Assembly (NCBI GenBank): GCA_947628305.1
Contig: CANQZG010000011.1
Coordinates: 26,659 to 90,658, forward strand
From: an uncultured Muribaculaceae bacterium
GTDB lineage: Bacteria; Bacteroidota; Bacteroidia; Bacteroidales; Muribaculaceae
DNA length: 64,000 bases
Direction of reading: 5' to 3'
Below, piece by piece: positions 24,980 through 33,672 of the stretch (position 1 is its first letter; each line of letters begins with the position of its first letter). The position numbers and the translations under genes were made by a program. A model generated the notes under the pieces. That model had not been told where the DNA came from and did not search any database. It saw only the letters and a list, made by a program, of their open reading frames with translations.

Positions 24980-25001
24980 CAACACTCTACTGAAACAATC
25001 A

Positions 25002-25778
25002 ATGGAAGCATTCGGAATAAGAGACGCCCTCGACATCGCCATAATGGCTCTCCTGCTCTTTTATCTATATCGCATAATGAAAGAGTCGGGCACAATCAAT
25101 ATCTTTTTCGGAGTACTGGCATTTATCGTCGTATGGGTGTTCGCCTCCCAGATTCTTGAGATGAAACTCATCGGGACGGTGCTCGACAAGTTCATGTCAA
25201 TCGGACTGCTCGTGCTTGTAATCCTGTTCCAGGACCAAATCAAGCGTTTCCTCGTCGAACTGGGTGACCACAAACGATGGCAGTTCCTCAAGAAACTGTT
25301 CCATCACTCCAAGGATGACCCGTCAAGCGAGTCACGACGGTTTGTCCTGCCGATTGTCTACGCGTGCATGAACATGGCTAAGACCAAGACCGGCGCACTC
25401 ATTGTCATAGAACAAGAGATTCCGCTCGAAAATTACGAGAAATCAGGCGACATCATCGATGCACTCATCAATACACGTCTCATCGAGAATATATTTTTCA
25501 AGAACTCCCCCCTACATGACGGGGCGATGATTATCGCCCACGACCGCATCAAGTCGGCAGGATGCATACTCCCGGTAAGCCACAGCACCGACATACCGCG
25601 CTCTCTCGGCCTACGCCACCGTTCAGCCCTCGGCATCTCACAGGCGACCGATGCCTTTGCCATCGTAGTGTCGGAGGAGACCGGCAAAATATCAATCGCC
25701 CATCGCGGACGTCTCACGACACGTATATCAAGCGCCGACCTCGAACACCGCCTCTCCCAACTGTTCATAAACGAATAA
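25002..25778 (+). CDS. cdaA: Diadenylate cyclase (c-di-AMP synthase), membrane type
   Basis: Protein of 258 residues. Three N-terminal membrane helices (about residues 10-75) precede the DisA_N/DAC domain with the catalytic LHDGAMII (DGA motif) and GLRHRSALG (RHR motif). The enzyme makes cyclic di-AMP from two ATP at the inner membrane; in other phyla this nucleotide controls potassium uptake and cell-wall homeostasis. It is cotranscribed with folP. Its TAA stop (25776-25778) directly abuts the stop of the convergent tamL gene, leaving no space for a terminator. No CdaR partner gene is adjacent, as is usual in this phylum. Confidence 0.95.
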   Translation: MEAFGIRDALDIAIMALLLFYLYRIMKESGTINIFFGVLAFIVVWVFASQILEMKLIGTVLDKFMSIGLLVLVILFQDQIKRFLVELGDHKRWQFLKKLFHHSKDDPSSESRRFVLPIVYACMNMAKTKTGALIVIEQEIPLENYEKSGDIIDALINTRLIENIFFKNSPLHDGAMIIAHDRIKSAGCILPVSHSTDIPRSLGLRHRSALGISQATDAFAIVVSEETGKISIAHRGRLTTRISSADLEHRLSQLFINE

Positions 25779-28118
25779 TCAGAACGGATAACCCACCGAG
25801 AAATGGAATGTGGCATCGCGGCCCCAACGGGGATGAATCAACGGCCAACGTTCCTGGTTTTGCGCAGGGTTATAGGCCTTGAAGCCAAGGTCAAAGCGCA
25901 ACAGGAAATAGGTGAAGTCCATGCGCAAACCGGCACCGTAGGAAAAGGCTATTTGCTTCCAGAACTTGTCAAACTTGAACATACCGCCCGGCTGGTTCTC
26001 ATAATCATGTATCGTCCATATATTGCCGGCATCTACAAACAACGCCCCCTCAAGCACCCACACGAGTTTTGCACGGTATTCCGCGCTAAGTATCAGACTT
26101 ATGTCACCACACTGGTTGATAAAATCGGTCACCGAATTGCGTGAATCATACGCCCCCGGTCCAAGCGTCCTGACGCCCCATCCCCTCACACCGTTGGCAC
26201 CTCCAGCATAGAAACGCTTCTCGAACGGGACGACGTAGGAATTTCCGTATGGATAGGCGATGCCCGCTCCCGCATGAAACGCCATTGAATGACGGTCATT
26301 GAAATTACGTGTATAGGAATAATCCACCTCGCCTTTAACGTATTGGGAGTACTGTATACCGAATACACGGTAGACATCATTGTGTCGTTTCTGCCCCGTG
26401 GCCGATGAAATCGCATATAACAGGTTACCGGCCGTCTCGACAGCAGCCCTGAATGAATAGACCGACGGTTGCATCCTGACCTTACGCAACGAACCCGCCG
26501 CAGGTACACGCCGGTTAGTGTGATAGTAACTCCACCCGATGCGCATGATGAAGTGGTCCTCGTAGCTGTACCGCAACAACGGGTTGCTCGGTGCTATCTG
26601 GTCAAGAAAATCCATTGTGCTTTCAGGAAGATACACATAGTTGATATCGATTAGGTCAAACGTTCGCCTTGTTGTGTTGCTACGGTTGGCCCACTTATAT
26701 TTCCACGCCCCACCGGCAATCACACGGGTGTACTCCGGGCGTTCCTGATAATTGAATGACACGGCAAACTCGGTCGAAGCCTTGACCTTCTGCTTGAAGC
26801 CACGGCTCAAAAACGGAAATTCAAACTTCGGGAAAGTAATACCCACCTCTCCGGCGAACTCGGTATAACGGTCATTGATTAGATTGCTAAGATTTCCCGA
26901 CAGGCTCTCATAGCTTGCGCGGAACTTAGCCGTCAAGAGGTCCGATTGCTTGGCAAGGTTACGGTGCTGATATGTAACCCCGACACCGAATCCGAAATCC
27001 CCCTCGGAATTAGTTCCCTCAAGTTCGAGTGTAACCCCCTGTTTCTTGTTACGTGTCAACAATACATACACGTCCAGCCAGTTTTTTCCGTCCAGTCTAC
27101 CGCAAGGAATCATCTCGATGTTTATTGACCGCAAAATTCCCAACTGGCTAAGATATTCGTATGTACGGTCAGCATCGACATCCTGGTACAGCTTCCCCGG
27201 TTCAAAGAAACATTTTTCCTCAATGACCGATGGCTTGAGATAACGGTCACGCCCGTAAAGAACCGTTATATTCTTATACGCCACCGTATCGACCACACTA
27301 CGTCCGATACCTTCGATACCTCCCCCGGGGTCGTAGGACGGAACGACATATACCTTGTTGATATAGTAGGGTCGATGCACGGCCGATGAATCGACACGTG
27401 ATGTCCCCGACACACGTGGAGGACGCACCGTCATTGTCAGAGCGACATCCTTGGAATTCTCGGCGGTGTCGGCATAGAAGGTGATATATTCCTTGCTGAA
27501 ACCGTAATAACCGCTGTTGCGCAGACGCTGTGCAATCATGGTACGTTCAGCATCAAGGTTATCCCGGTCAAAAAGGTCGCCCGGATTGACCGTGAACCGC
27601 ATTGAATCGGATAGGACAATCCGCTCAATCACTGTGTCAGAAATCTCATATCCTATCGATGATATGCGGTGAGGTTCATGGGGATGCACCTTATAAATAA
27701 CATCGATTTTCTTTTTATCGGGACGCGAAACGGTGTCTGCGGTGACCTCGGCCTCCATGTAACCTTTGTTTACAAGAGCCTGACGCAACTGTTTCACCGA
27801 TGCTTCAGTGAGCACGGGGTCATAAATCACAGGCGGTTTCCCCAACCGCCGAAACCATCGATTATACCACTTCGATGTATCCGCGCCCGACAGATTATAA
27901 GTAGCAAGTTGAAGCTTCAGACAACCGAGGACTTTGTGATTGGGTGACTGCCGTAGGTAATTGACCAAATCCGACGGCTTTATATCCGGGTTATCCTCCA
28001 CAGAGATTCGGGCATGGTCCAACAGATATTGTCCGTCCGGCACATGTTTGGTCGAACTACAACCCCAGGCTATAGCGCATACCATCATCGCGACCAAAAC
28101 ACGCACTGTCTTTCTCAT
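25779..28118 (-). CDS. tamL: Translocation and assembly module lipoprotein TamL (BamA/TamA-like)
   Basis: Protein of 779 residues from the ATG at 28118; an upstream in-frame ATG would spoil the signal peptide. MRKTVRVLVAMMVCAIAWGC is a lipoprotein signal ending at Cys20. POTRA-like domains fill about residues 30-350 (RISSIGYEISDTVIERIVL, KNITVLYGRDRYLKPSVIEE), followed by a 16-stranded Omp85 barrel with the conserved FYAGGANGVRGWGVRTLGPG and a C-terminal FHFSVGYPF. TamL is the Bacteroidetes lipoprotein version of TamA, working with TamB in outer-membrane protein or lipid assembly. It is a single gene, separated from ompH by a terminator. Confidence 0.9.
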   Translation of the reverse strand: MRKTVRVLVAMMVCAIAWGCSSTKHVPDGQYLLDHARISVEDNPDIKPSDLVNYLRQSPNHKVLGCLKLQLATYNLSGADTSKWYNRWFRRLGKPPVIYDPVLTEASVKQLRQALVNKGYMEAEVTADTVSRPDKKKIDVIYKVHPHEPHRISSIGYEISDTVIERIVLSDSMRFTVNPGDLFDRDNLDAERTMIAQRLRNSGYYGFSKEYITFYADTAENSKDVALTMTVRPPRVSGTSRVDSSAVHRPYYINKVYVVPSYDPGGGIEGIGRSVVDTVAYKNITVLYGRDRYLKPSVIEEKCFFEPGKLYQDVDADRTYEYLSQLGILRSINIEMIPCGRLDGKNWLDVYVLLTRNKKQGVTLELEGTNSEGDFGFGVGVTYQHRNLAKQSDLLTAKFRASYESLSGNLSNLINDRYTEFAGEVGITFPKFEFPFLSRGFKQKVKASTEFAVSFNYQERPEYTRVIAGGAWKYKWANRSNTTRRTFDLIDINYVYLPESTMDFLDQIAPSNPLLRYSYEDHFIMRIGWSYYHTNRRVPAAGSLRKVRMQPSVYSFRAAVETAGNLLYAISSATGQKRHNDVYRVFGIQYSQYVKGEVDYSYTRNFNDRHSMAFHAGAGIAYPYGNSYVVPFEKRFYAGGANGVRGWGVRTLGPGAYDSRNSVTDFINQCGDISLILSAEYRAKLVWVLEGALFVDAGNIWTIHDYENQPGGMFKFDKFWKQIAFSYGAGLRMDFTYFLLRFDLGFKAYNPAQNQERWPLIHPRWGRDATFHFSVGYPF

Positions 28119-28138
28119 GTCACACACCCGACAAAAAC

Positions 28139-28172
28139 AAGCGGACTCCCCTCATCGAGGAGACATCCGCTT
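28139..28172 (-). terminator. Intrinsic terminator of the bamA-ompH operon
   Basis: On the minus strand AAGCGGA pairs with TCCGCTT (28166-28172 with 28139-28145), with an inner CTCCTC/GAGGGGAG stem, followed by GTTTTTG. It lies 33 bases after the second ompH stop and before tamL. Confidence 0.8.
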
Positions 28173-28204
28173 TATTATTCTTTCTTACTATAATGTTTCA
28201 GGTC

Positions 28205-28702
28205 TTATTTCAAGCCGAGTTTGCCTTTAACCGAAGGGGTAACGTCAATGACGTCCTTGCCTACGTAGGTGGGCATAGCGTTCTGAAAAATAAACGTGAA
28301 GCTGCCCTCGGTACCGACAGTCTCGATTGCTTTCTGAAGTTTCTCTTCAATCGGGGCCATAAGCTGCTCCTGCTGACGCTGGAGGTCCTGCTGGGCGGTC
28401 TGACGGAACTGGTTGATTTTCTGTTCATATTCCTGCATCTCGGCTACACGGCGTTCCTTGATTGATTCAGGGGTGTCCTTTGCAAGGTTCTGGAACTCGG
28501 TCATTTTTTTATTATACTCCTCAACGAGCTTCTTGAACTCCTCGTCATATTTCTTGGAGGCAGTCTCAAGCTGTGTGTTCATTTCGGTAACCTCAGGCAT
28601 AGCCGTCAGGATGCTCTGTACATCGACTGTTCCGAACTTGCCCTGACCGAATGCCATGGCAGGAAGCGCAATCATGATTGCGAGAAAAATTTTCTTAATC
28701 AT
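28205..28702 (-). CDS. OmpH/Skp family periplasmic chaperone (second copy)
   Basis: Protein of 165 residues with a signal peptide (MIKKIFLAIMIALPAMAFGQ) and the Skp layout: a small beta core (FGTVDVQSILTAMPEV) and long coiled-coil 'tentacles' (about residues 38-125, rich in Glu, Lys and Gln), then TFIFQNAMPTYVGKDVIDVT. Skp-like proteins hold unfolded outer-membrane proteins in the periplasm on their way to BamA. It is the last gene of the bamA operon but has its own consensus promoter box in the 112-base gap upstream, and a terminator follows. Confidence 0.92.
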   Translation of the reverse strand: MIKKIFLAIMIALPAMAFGQGKFGTVDVQSILTAMPEVTEMNTQLETASKKYDEEFKKLVEEYNKKMTEFQNLAKDTPESIKERRVAEMQEYEQKINQFRQTAQQDLQRQQEQLMAPIEEKLQKAIETVGTEGSFTFIFQNAMPTYVGKDVIDVTPSVKGKLGLK

Positions 28703-28801
28703 ATTTCAGGTTGTGTAGAAATTAAATACATTGGTTAATATGACACGCACACCTTGGCGACCGCAACCGGCCACACGGCGCATGCCATCATTTTGTGTTT
28801 G

Positions 28802-28832
28802 CAAAGATAACTAATTATTTGGAATATCCCAA
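28802..28832 (-). promoter_or_regulatory. Internal promoter of the second ompH gene
   Basis: Minus-strand TTG (28832-28830), 20-base spacer, TATCTTTG (28809-28802). It overlaps the stop region of the first ompH gene and would give a leader of about 95 bases. Confidence 0.6.
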
Positions 28833-29330
28833 TTTGTCAAGGACTTCATTGCTTATATCAATGCGGGGGGAGGCAAAAATTATGTCCTGTGAACTTGCCC
28901 GGTCAAATATACATTGATAGCCACGCTCCTCCGACACTTTCTTGACCGCGTTGTACACGTCCTCCTGAATCGGTTTCATCAGGCTCTGACGTTTCTTGTA
29001 CAGTTCGCCTTCAGGGCCGAAGTACTTGTTGCGGAGTTCCGATGCCTCCTTTTCCTTGGCAACCACTTCCTGTTCTTTTTTACGTTTCTGTTCATCGGTC
29101 AGGAACACCATCTCCGACTGATAGTTTTTATAGAGCGTCTCAGCCTCCTTGACTTTTCCCTCGACCTCTTTCTGCCAACGAAGGGACAACTGATTGAGTT
29201 GCTCGTTGGCCATCTCATAACCCGGGATGTTTCCAAGTATATATTCCATATCGACAAGGGCGAATTTCTGTGCCGACGCGCCTAATGCAGATGCAATGAT
29301 TACGGCTAATGCCAATATTGTCTTTTTCAT
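28815..29330 (-). CDS. OmpH/Skp family periplasmic chaperone (first copy)
   Basis: Protein of 171 residues with a signal peptide (MKKTILALAVIIASALGASA) and the Skp fold: FALVDMEYILGNIPGYEMAN, a coiled coil rich in Lys/Glu/Gln (about 40-120), and QCIFDRASSQDIIFASPRID at the end. It lies 74 bases after bamA and 112 bases before a second, diverged ompH gene. Two adjacent ompH copies downstream of bamA are the normal Bacteroidales arrangement, and the two proteins are clearly different in sequence, so they may have different clients. Confidence 0.92.
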   Translation of the reverse strand: MKKTILALAVIIASALGASAQKFALVDMEYILGNIPGYEMANEQLNQLSLRWQKEVEGKVKEAETLYKNYQSEMVFLTDEQKRKKEQEVVAKEKEASELRNKYFGPEGELYKKRQSLMKPIQEDVYNAVKKVSEERGYQCIFDRASSQDIIFASPRIDISNEVLDKLGYSK

Positions 29331-29404
29331 AACTCTTTTTAATTTGTTTTCAAGATGTTTTCTGTCTATTAAGACGTTTAAACAGTAAAAAGGTTTAGAA
29401 TCGA

Positions 29405-32050
29405 TTAGAATTCCTGTCCGAGGATGAAGTGGAAGTGACTTCCTCCACGCTGTCCGAACACTTTGTCGAAACCGTAGGCCCAGTCGATACCCATCATACC
29501 CACCATCGGGAGATAGACACGCACACCCACGCCCGCACTACGCTTGAGAGAGAATGGCTGGAAGTTCTTGACCGATGTCCAAGCGTTACCGCCCTCAAGG
29601 AACGTGAGGCCATAAATAGTCGTCGTCGGCTGCAACATGAACGGGAAGTGGAGTTCCATGCCGAAACGGGTGTAGGCATAACCTTCATATCGGTAAGGGG
29701 TCAGGGCACCGTTGTCGTACCCACGAAGACCGATTGTCTCTGTCGCGTAAGTATAGGAACCTGTCATGCCGTCTCCTCCGACATAAAATGTCTCGAACGG
29801 AGATTTCAGATACTTGTTGTAACTGCCGAGAAGACCGATGTCGGCACGTGTCATGAACACAAGGGTGTACTGCCCGTCGGGGTTGGTGAGCGGGGTATAG
29901 GTCCTCGACTTGAATCGGAGCTTCCAGTATTCAATCCAGCGGTACATCTCTTTCTTGGATTCGGTTGTATTGGCCTCGGACAGTTTCTTCCAATTCTTCT
30001 TACCGAACAATGAAGCGGGAGGCGTCAGTTGCAGGTTGAGGGAGAATGTCGAACCGCTACGTGTGTACAACGGGTTGTCGATAGAGTTTCGTGCAAGAGT
30101 AAGACCGAGCACAAACGCGTTGGATGTACCGTTGTTCATGTAGTAGAGGTAATCCCAGTTTTTAAGGTAGTACCAGTTGTAGGACAACTCGGCCTGGAAC
30201 GTGAACCAGTCATCAGGCCAGCTAAGACGCTTACCGAAGCCGACGGTCACACCCACCATCTGCAGTACCTTGTTGGGGTCGTAGGCGTTCTGATAGGCAT
30301 TCTGATAATAGTCGTTACCGTAACCGTAGTTACCATAGCCGCCAAGATAACCGAGACCGCTGTAGGAATACATGTAGGAATTGTTCCACGCGTTATTGTA
30401 GTAAGATGAGTTTACACCCGTCTGACGGCTGTAATAGGCCGATACCGAGAGAGAGTTGGGTCGTTTGCCACCGAACCACGGGTCGAGGAACGACACACTG
30501 TAGGCCTGGTAATAACGTGCGTTGGTCTGTGCCGACACTGTGAACGTCTGACCCTCGCCCTGCGGTATGATTCCCTTGTAGGAACTGGGGTAGAACAGAT
30601 TCTTGATTGAGAAGTTGGTGAACTTCAACGCGAGTTTACCGATTATACCTGTCTGACCCCAACCCATCGAGAATTCAATCTGGTCATTGGCCTTGGATTC
30701 AAGATTGAACAGGATGTCAACCGTTCCGTTCTCCTGGTTAGGTTCGGGACGTATATCCATATTCTCGGGGTTGAAATGGCCGGTCTGTGCGATTTCACGG
30801 GCCGAACGCATCAGGTCGCTCTTGGAGAACAACTCTCCTGGCTTGACACGCAGCTCACGGCGTATCACCTTTTCATACAAACGGTCGTTACCGTTGATAA
30901 TCACGTTATTGATACGGGCCTGCGGGCCTTCGACCATACGGAACTCCAGGTCAATCGAGTCCCCCTCGACATTCTTTTCAATCGGCACAAGGTCAAAGAA
31001 CAGATACCCTTTGTCCATGTAAAGGTTGGGGATGGCGTCATCGTCACCATTGTTGGCACTCGTGCGCTTGTTGAGCAATTTCTGGTTATATACATCACCG
31101 GGCTTGATTCCCAGGACTGCGTTCAGGAAATCGGTTGGATAGATAGTGTTTCCGACCCAGGAGATGTTGTTGATGTAATATTTCTTGCCCTCGTCGAGCT
31201 TGATGTGCACATCCACCGTCTTGTCATCGTAGGGTGTGACACTGTCGCTGATGATGCGTGCGTCACGGTAACCCTTTTCATTATATTTCTCGATGATACG
31301 GTTCAGGTCATCCTGATAATCCGACTCGACAAATTTCTTCTGTTTAAACAGATTCAGGAGTTTACCCTTCTCGTTAGTCTTCTTCATCGCACGCTGTATG
31401 GCGTTGTCGCTAAGCACCTCGTTGCCGTCGATGTATATCTTATGGACTTTAACCTTGTCATTCTTCTTGATATTGATGTCCACAATCATCTCATTGGGTT
31501 TTGAGATATCCTCATGAAGCTCAATCTTGACCACCGCGTTGCCAAAACCCTTGTTCGAGAAATATTTCTTGATTATCATCTCGGCACGGTTCACGATATT
31601 CTGTGTAATCTGGTTTCCCGGCATCAGCTGCAGACGCTCCTGAAGGTCCTCGCGTTCACCTTTCTTGACTCCGTTATAGTTGATAGCCGAGATGCGCGGC
31701 TGTTGACGCAGGTTCAATGACAGCCACACCTTGTCACCCACGACCTTGTCAACGGCAATCTGCACCTTTGAGAACAACCCCTGACGCCACAGTCGCTTGG
31801 ATGCCGCATTGATTTCTGAACCGGGGATTTCAATCTTCTCCCCCACCTTCAATCCCGAATAACCGATGACAGTAAAATCATTGTAATTGTCGGCGCCTTT
31901 CACGGTTATCCCGGCAATCTCGTAGGTGCGCGGAATACCCGTGAAAATGACATTGGGGTTATAAATCGTGTCGGCGGGCGCATCCTGGGCAATAACATCC
32001 AATGATGTCACCGCTGCAAGTATCAATAGCAAGAGATATAATTTACGCAT
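29405..32050 (-). CDS. bamA: Outer membrane protein assembly factor BamA
   Basis: Protein of 881 residues. A signal peptide (to about 21) is followed by five POTRA domains (about 42-105, 106-200, 201-285, 286-375, 376-452) and the Omp85 barrel (about 455-881) with GWGQTGIIGKLALKFTNFSI and the C-terminal GSHFHFILGQEF. BamA inserts beta-barrel proteins into the outer membrane and is essential. The barrel contains a Tyr/Asn/Gly-rich loop at about residues 546-592 (such as YLGGYGNYGYGNDYYQNAYQ), probably extracellular. It lies between uppS (46-base gap) and the two ompH genes, the conserved Bacteroidetes order. Confidence 0.96.
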   Translation of the reverse strand: MRKLYLLLLILAAVTSLDVIAQDAPADTIYNPNVIFTGIPRTYEIAGITVKGADNYNDFTVIGYSGLKVGEKIEIPGSEINAASKRLWRQGLFSKVQIAVDKVVGDKVWLSLNLRQQPRISAINYNGVKKGEREDLQERLQLMPGNQITQNIVNRAEMIIKKYFSNKGFGNAVVKIELHEDISKPNEMIVDINIKKNDKVKVHKIYIDGNEVLSDNAIQRAMKKTNEKGKLLNLFKQKKFVESDYQDDLNRIIEKYNEKGYRDARIISDSVTPYDDKTVDVHIKLDEGKKYYINNISWVGNTIYPTDFLNAVLGIKPGDVYNQKLLNKRTSANNGDDDAIPNLYMDKGYLFFDLVPIEKNVEGDSIDLEFRMVEGPQARINNVIINGNDRLYEKVIRRELRVKPGELFSKSDLMRSAREIAQTGHFNPENMDIRPEPNQENGTVDILFNLESKANDQIEFSMGWGQTGIIGKLALKFTNFSIKNLFYPSSYKGIIPQGEGQTFTVSAQTNARYYQAYSVSFLDPWFGGKRPNSLSVSAYYSRQTGVNSSYYNNAWNNSYMYSYSGLGYLGGYGNYGYGNDYYQNAYQNAYDPNKVLQMVGVTVGFGKRLSWPDDWFTFQAELSYNWYYLKNWDYLYYMNNGTSNAFVLGLTLARNSIDNPLYTRSGSTFSLNLQLTPPASLFGKKNWKKLSEANTTESKKEMYRWIEYWKLRFKSRTYTPLTNPDGQYTLVFMTRADIGLLGSYNKYLKSPFETFYVGGDGMTGSYTYATETIGLRGYDNGALTPYRYEGYAYTRFGMELHFPFMLQPTTTIYGLTFLEGGNAWTSVKNFQPFSLKRSAGVGVRVYLPMVGMMGIDWAYGFDKVFGQRGGSHFHFILGQEF

Positions 32051-32096
32051 AATCTGTGGCTGTCGTGATGAATTTGGGTTTTATCGATTGAGACTG

Positions 32097-32843
32097 TCAT
32101 GTCGTCACCTGTTCCGAAGTCAGGCCGAAACGCCTCTCTCTCGATTGGTATTCTATAATCGCCCGGCAGAATGACTCCTTGTCAAAATCGGGCCAATAAG
32201 TATCGGTAAAATACAGTTCGGTGTAGGCAAGCTGCCATAGCAGGAAGTTGCTCACACGGAAATCCCCGCCTGTACGTATCAGTAAATCGGGGTCGGGCAT
32301 CGAGGCTGTGGCGAGATGAGCCGCAACTGTCTCGTCATTGATTTCGGCAGGGTCAATCAGTCCGGCCGCTGCATCACGTGCGATTTCACGTGCGGCACGG
32401 GTCAACTCCCACCGTGACGAGTAACTCAACGCGAGGTTCAGGACGAGACCGGTGCAATGGGATGTATCATTAATGCAACGGACAAGACGCTCGTAAGCCG
32501 AGGACGGCATACGGTCAAAGTCACCAATCATCGTCAGCCTGACATTGTTCTTTATCAGGTCGGGCGTCTCACGCTCGATGGCAACGACTATCAGATGCAT
32601 CAACGCATCGACCTCCTCCTTGGGCCGATTCCAGTTCTCGGTCGAGAAAGCATAAAGGGTAAGGTATCTGACACCTGTCTCCGATGCTATTTCTGTTATC
32701 TTACGCACAGTACTAACCCCCTCGACATGCCCCTCGCAGCGGTCAAGTCCACGTGACTTGGCCCAACGTCCGTTACCGTCCATGATTATCGCTACATGGG
32801 CGGGTACTCGGGCAGGGTCGATTTGGTTAATAATTGATGTCAT
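32097..32843 (-). CDS. uppS: Isoprenyl transferase (undecaprenyl diphosphate synthase)
   Basis: Protein of 248 residues, the family's length. It contains [18 protein letters not shown] with the catalytic Asp, the [15 protein letters not shown] segment and the C-terminal [20 protein letters not shown] with [13 protein letters not shown]. The enzyme makes the C55 lipid carrier for peptidoglycan and polysaccharides in the cytoplasm at the membrane. It sits between the DUF6089 gene (37-base gap) and bamA in the conserved envelope operon. Assignment is secure. Confidence 0.96.
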   Translation of the reverse strand: MTSIINQIDPARVPAHVAIIMDGNGRWAKSRGLDRCEGHVEGVSTVRKITEIASETGVRYLTLYAFSTENWNRPKEEVDALMHLIVVAIERETPDLIKNNVRLTMIGDFDRMPSSAYERLVRCINDTSHCTGLVLNLALSYSSRWELTRAAREIARDAAAGLIDPAEINDETVAAHLATASMPDPDLLIRTGGDFRVSNFLLWQLAYTELYFTDTYWPDFDKESFCRAIIEYQSRERRFGLTSEQVTT

Positions 32844-32880
32844 CTATATATCTGTCGTTTAACTTATTTCTATTTTTATA

Positions 32881-33576
32881 TCAGTCAATGCGGTTGCATA
32901 CAACGCATCGTGGCCCGAACTCGTATGAAACCGAAAGCATAAGCGTCGAATACCAGTCAGTATTCTTCATGAACGAACTCTTGATGCCGTATAGGTCGCT
33001 CAATATCTTACTGTCGAGATGGTCGCCGAACGCCTTTGTCATCGTGAACTCCACGCTCAGGTTGACCCGCTTCGCAGCCTTGTACTTGAAGCCGAACCCC
33101 ATGGGGAGCGTCGCGGCGACAAATGTGCCGTCCTCAACCGAACTCATTGCGCACCCCACACCCAAAGAAAGATAAGGAGTCCAACGCTTCAGCCGTTTGT
33201 AAGTCTCACCTATCCCGTATGGGAAAAAGTTAAACTCACACCGAGCCCCAAGGTCATATACCCACGACTTGAACTTGTAATGTTCCCCTCCGGGATAGAC
33301 ATTGTCCAAGTCGGAACTGTCACCTGAAAGCGACGCAGCGGTCAACAGGCCGCGCACCGCCCATCGGTTGTCTATCAGGTAACGGAACGAACCGTTTAAG
33401 GCGACCCCGGGATGCCGATATACATTCCCTGAATTGGCATCGCCAAGATAACCGCTCATCCCTATGCCCGCGCCTATGTCAAACCGATAGGTCTCATCCT
33501 GCGCCGACACAGCCTGACTCATTCCGACCAATGTCAGAATCAAAGCCAGAACAATTGCCATTAACGATTTTCTCAT
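32881..33576 (-). CDS. DUF6089 family outer-membrane protein
   Basis: Protein of 231 residues with a signal peptide (to about residue 25, ending AVSAQ) and a small beta-barrel pattern: YRFDIGAGIGMSGYLGDANS, GVALNGSFRYLIDNRWAVRG, DLGARCEFNFFPYGIGETYK and LSLGVGCAMSS. This is the DUF6089 protein that regularly precedes uppS-bamA-ompH in Bacteroidales. Its role is not established; the conserved place suggests a part in outer-membrane biogenesis. It is the first gene of the operon. I see no clear consensus promoter box upstream. Confidence 0.85.
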   Translation of the reverse strand: MRKSLMAIVLALILTLVGMSQAVSAQDETYRFDIGAGIGMSGYLGDANSGNVYRHPGVALNGSFRYLIDNRWAVRGLLTAASLSGDSSDLDNVYPGGEHYKFKSWVYDLGARCEFNFFPYGIGETYKRLKRWTPYLSLGVGCAMSSVEDGTFVAATLPMGFGFKYKAAKRVNLSVEFTMTKAFGDHLDSKILSDLYGIKSSFMKNTDWYSTLMLSVSYEFGPRCVVCNRID

Positions 33577-33672
33577 AGCTAAAATAAATCAGACCTATTA
33601 TTGAAAAACGGTTAATGACAGTCTAAAATTATATTTTTCACCGCTTATTATCCAAGGACTCTTCCCGGATTC

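Noticed and set aside
30776..31504. 242-codon frame opposite bamA
   Set aside because: Antisense shadow of the POTRA region; Val/Ile-rich translation results from the codon pattern of the real gene.
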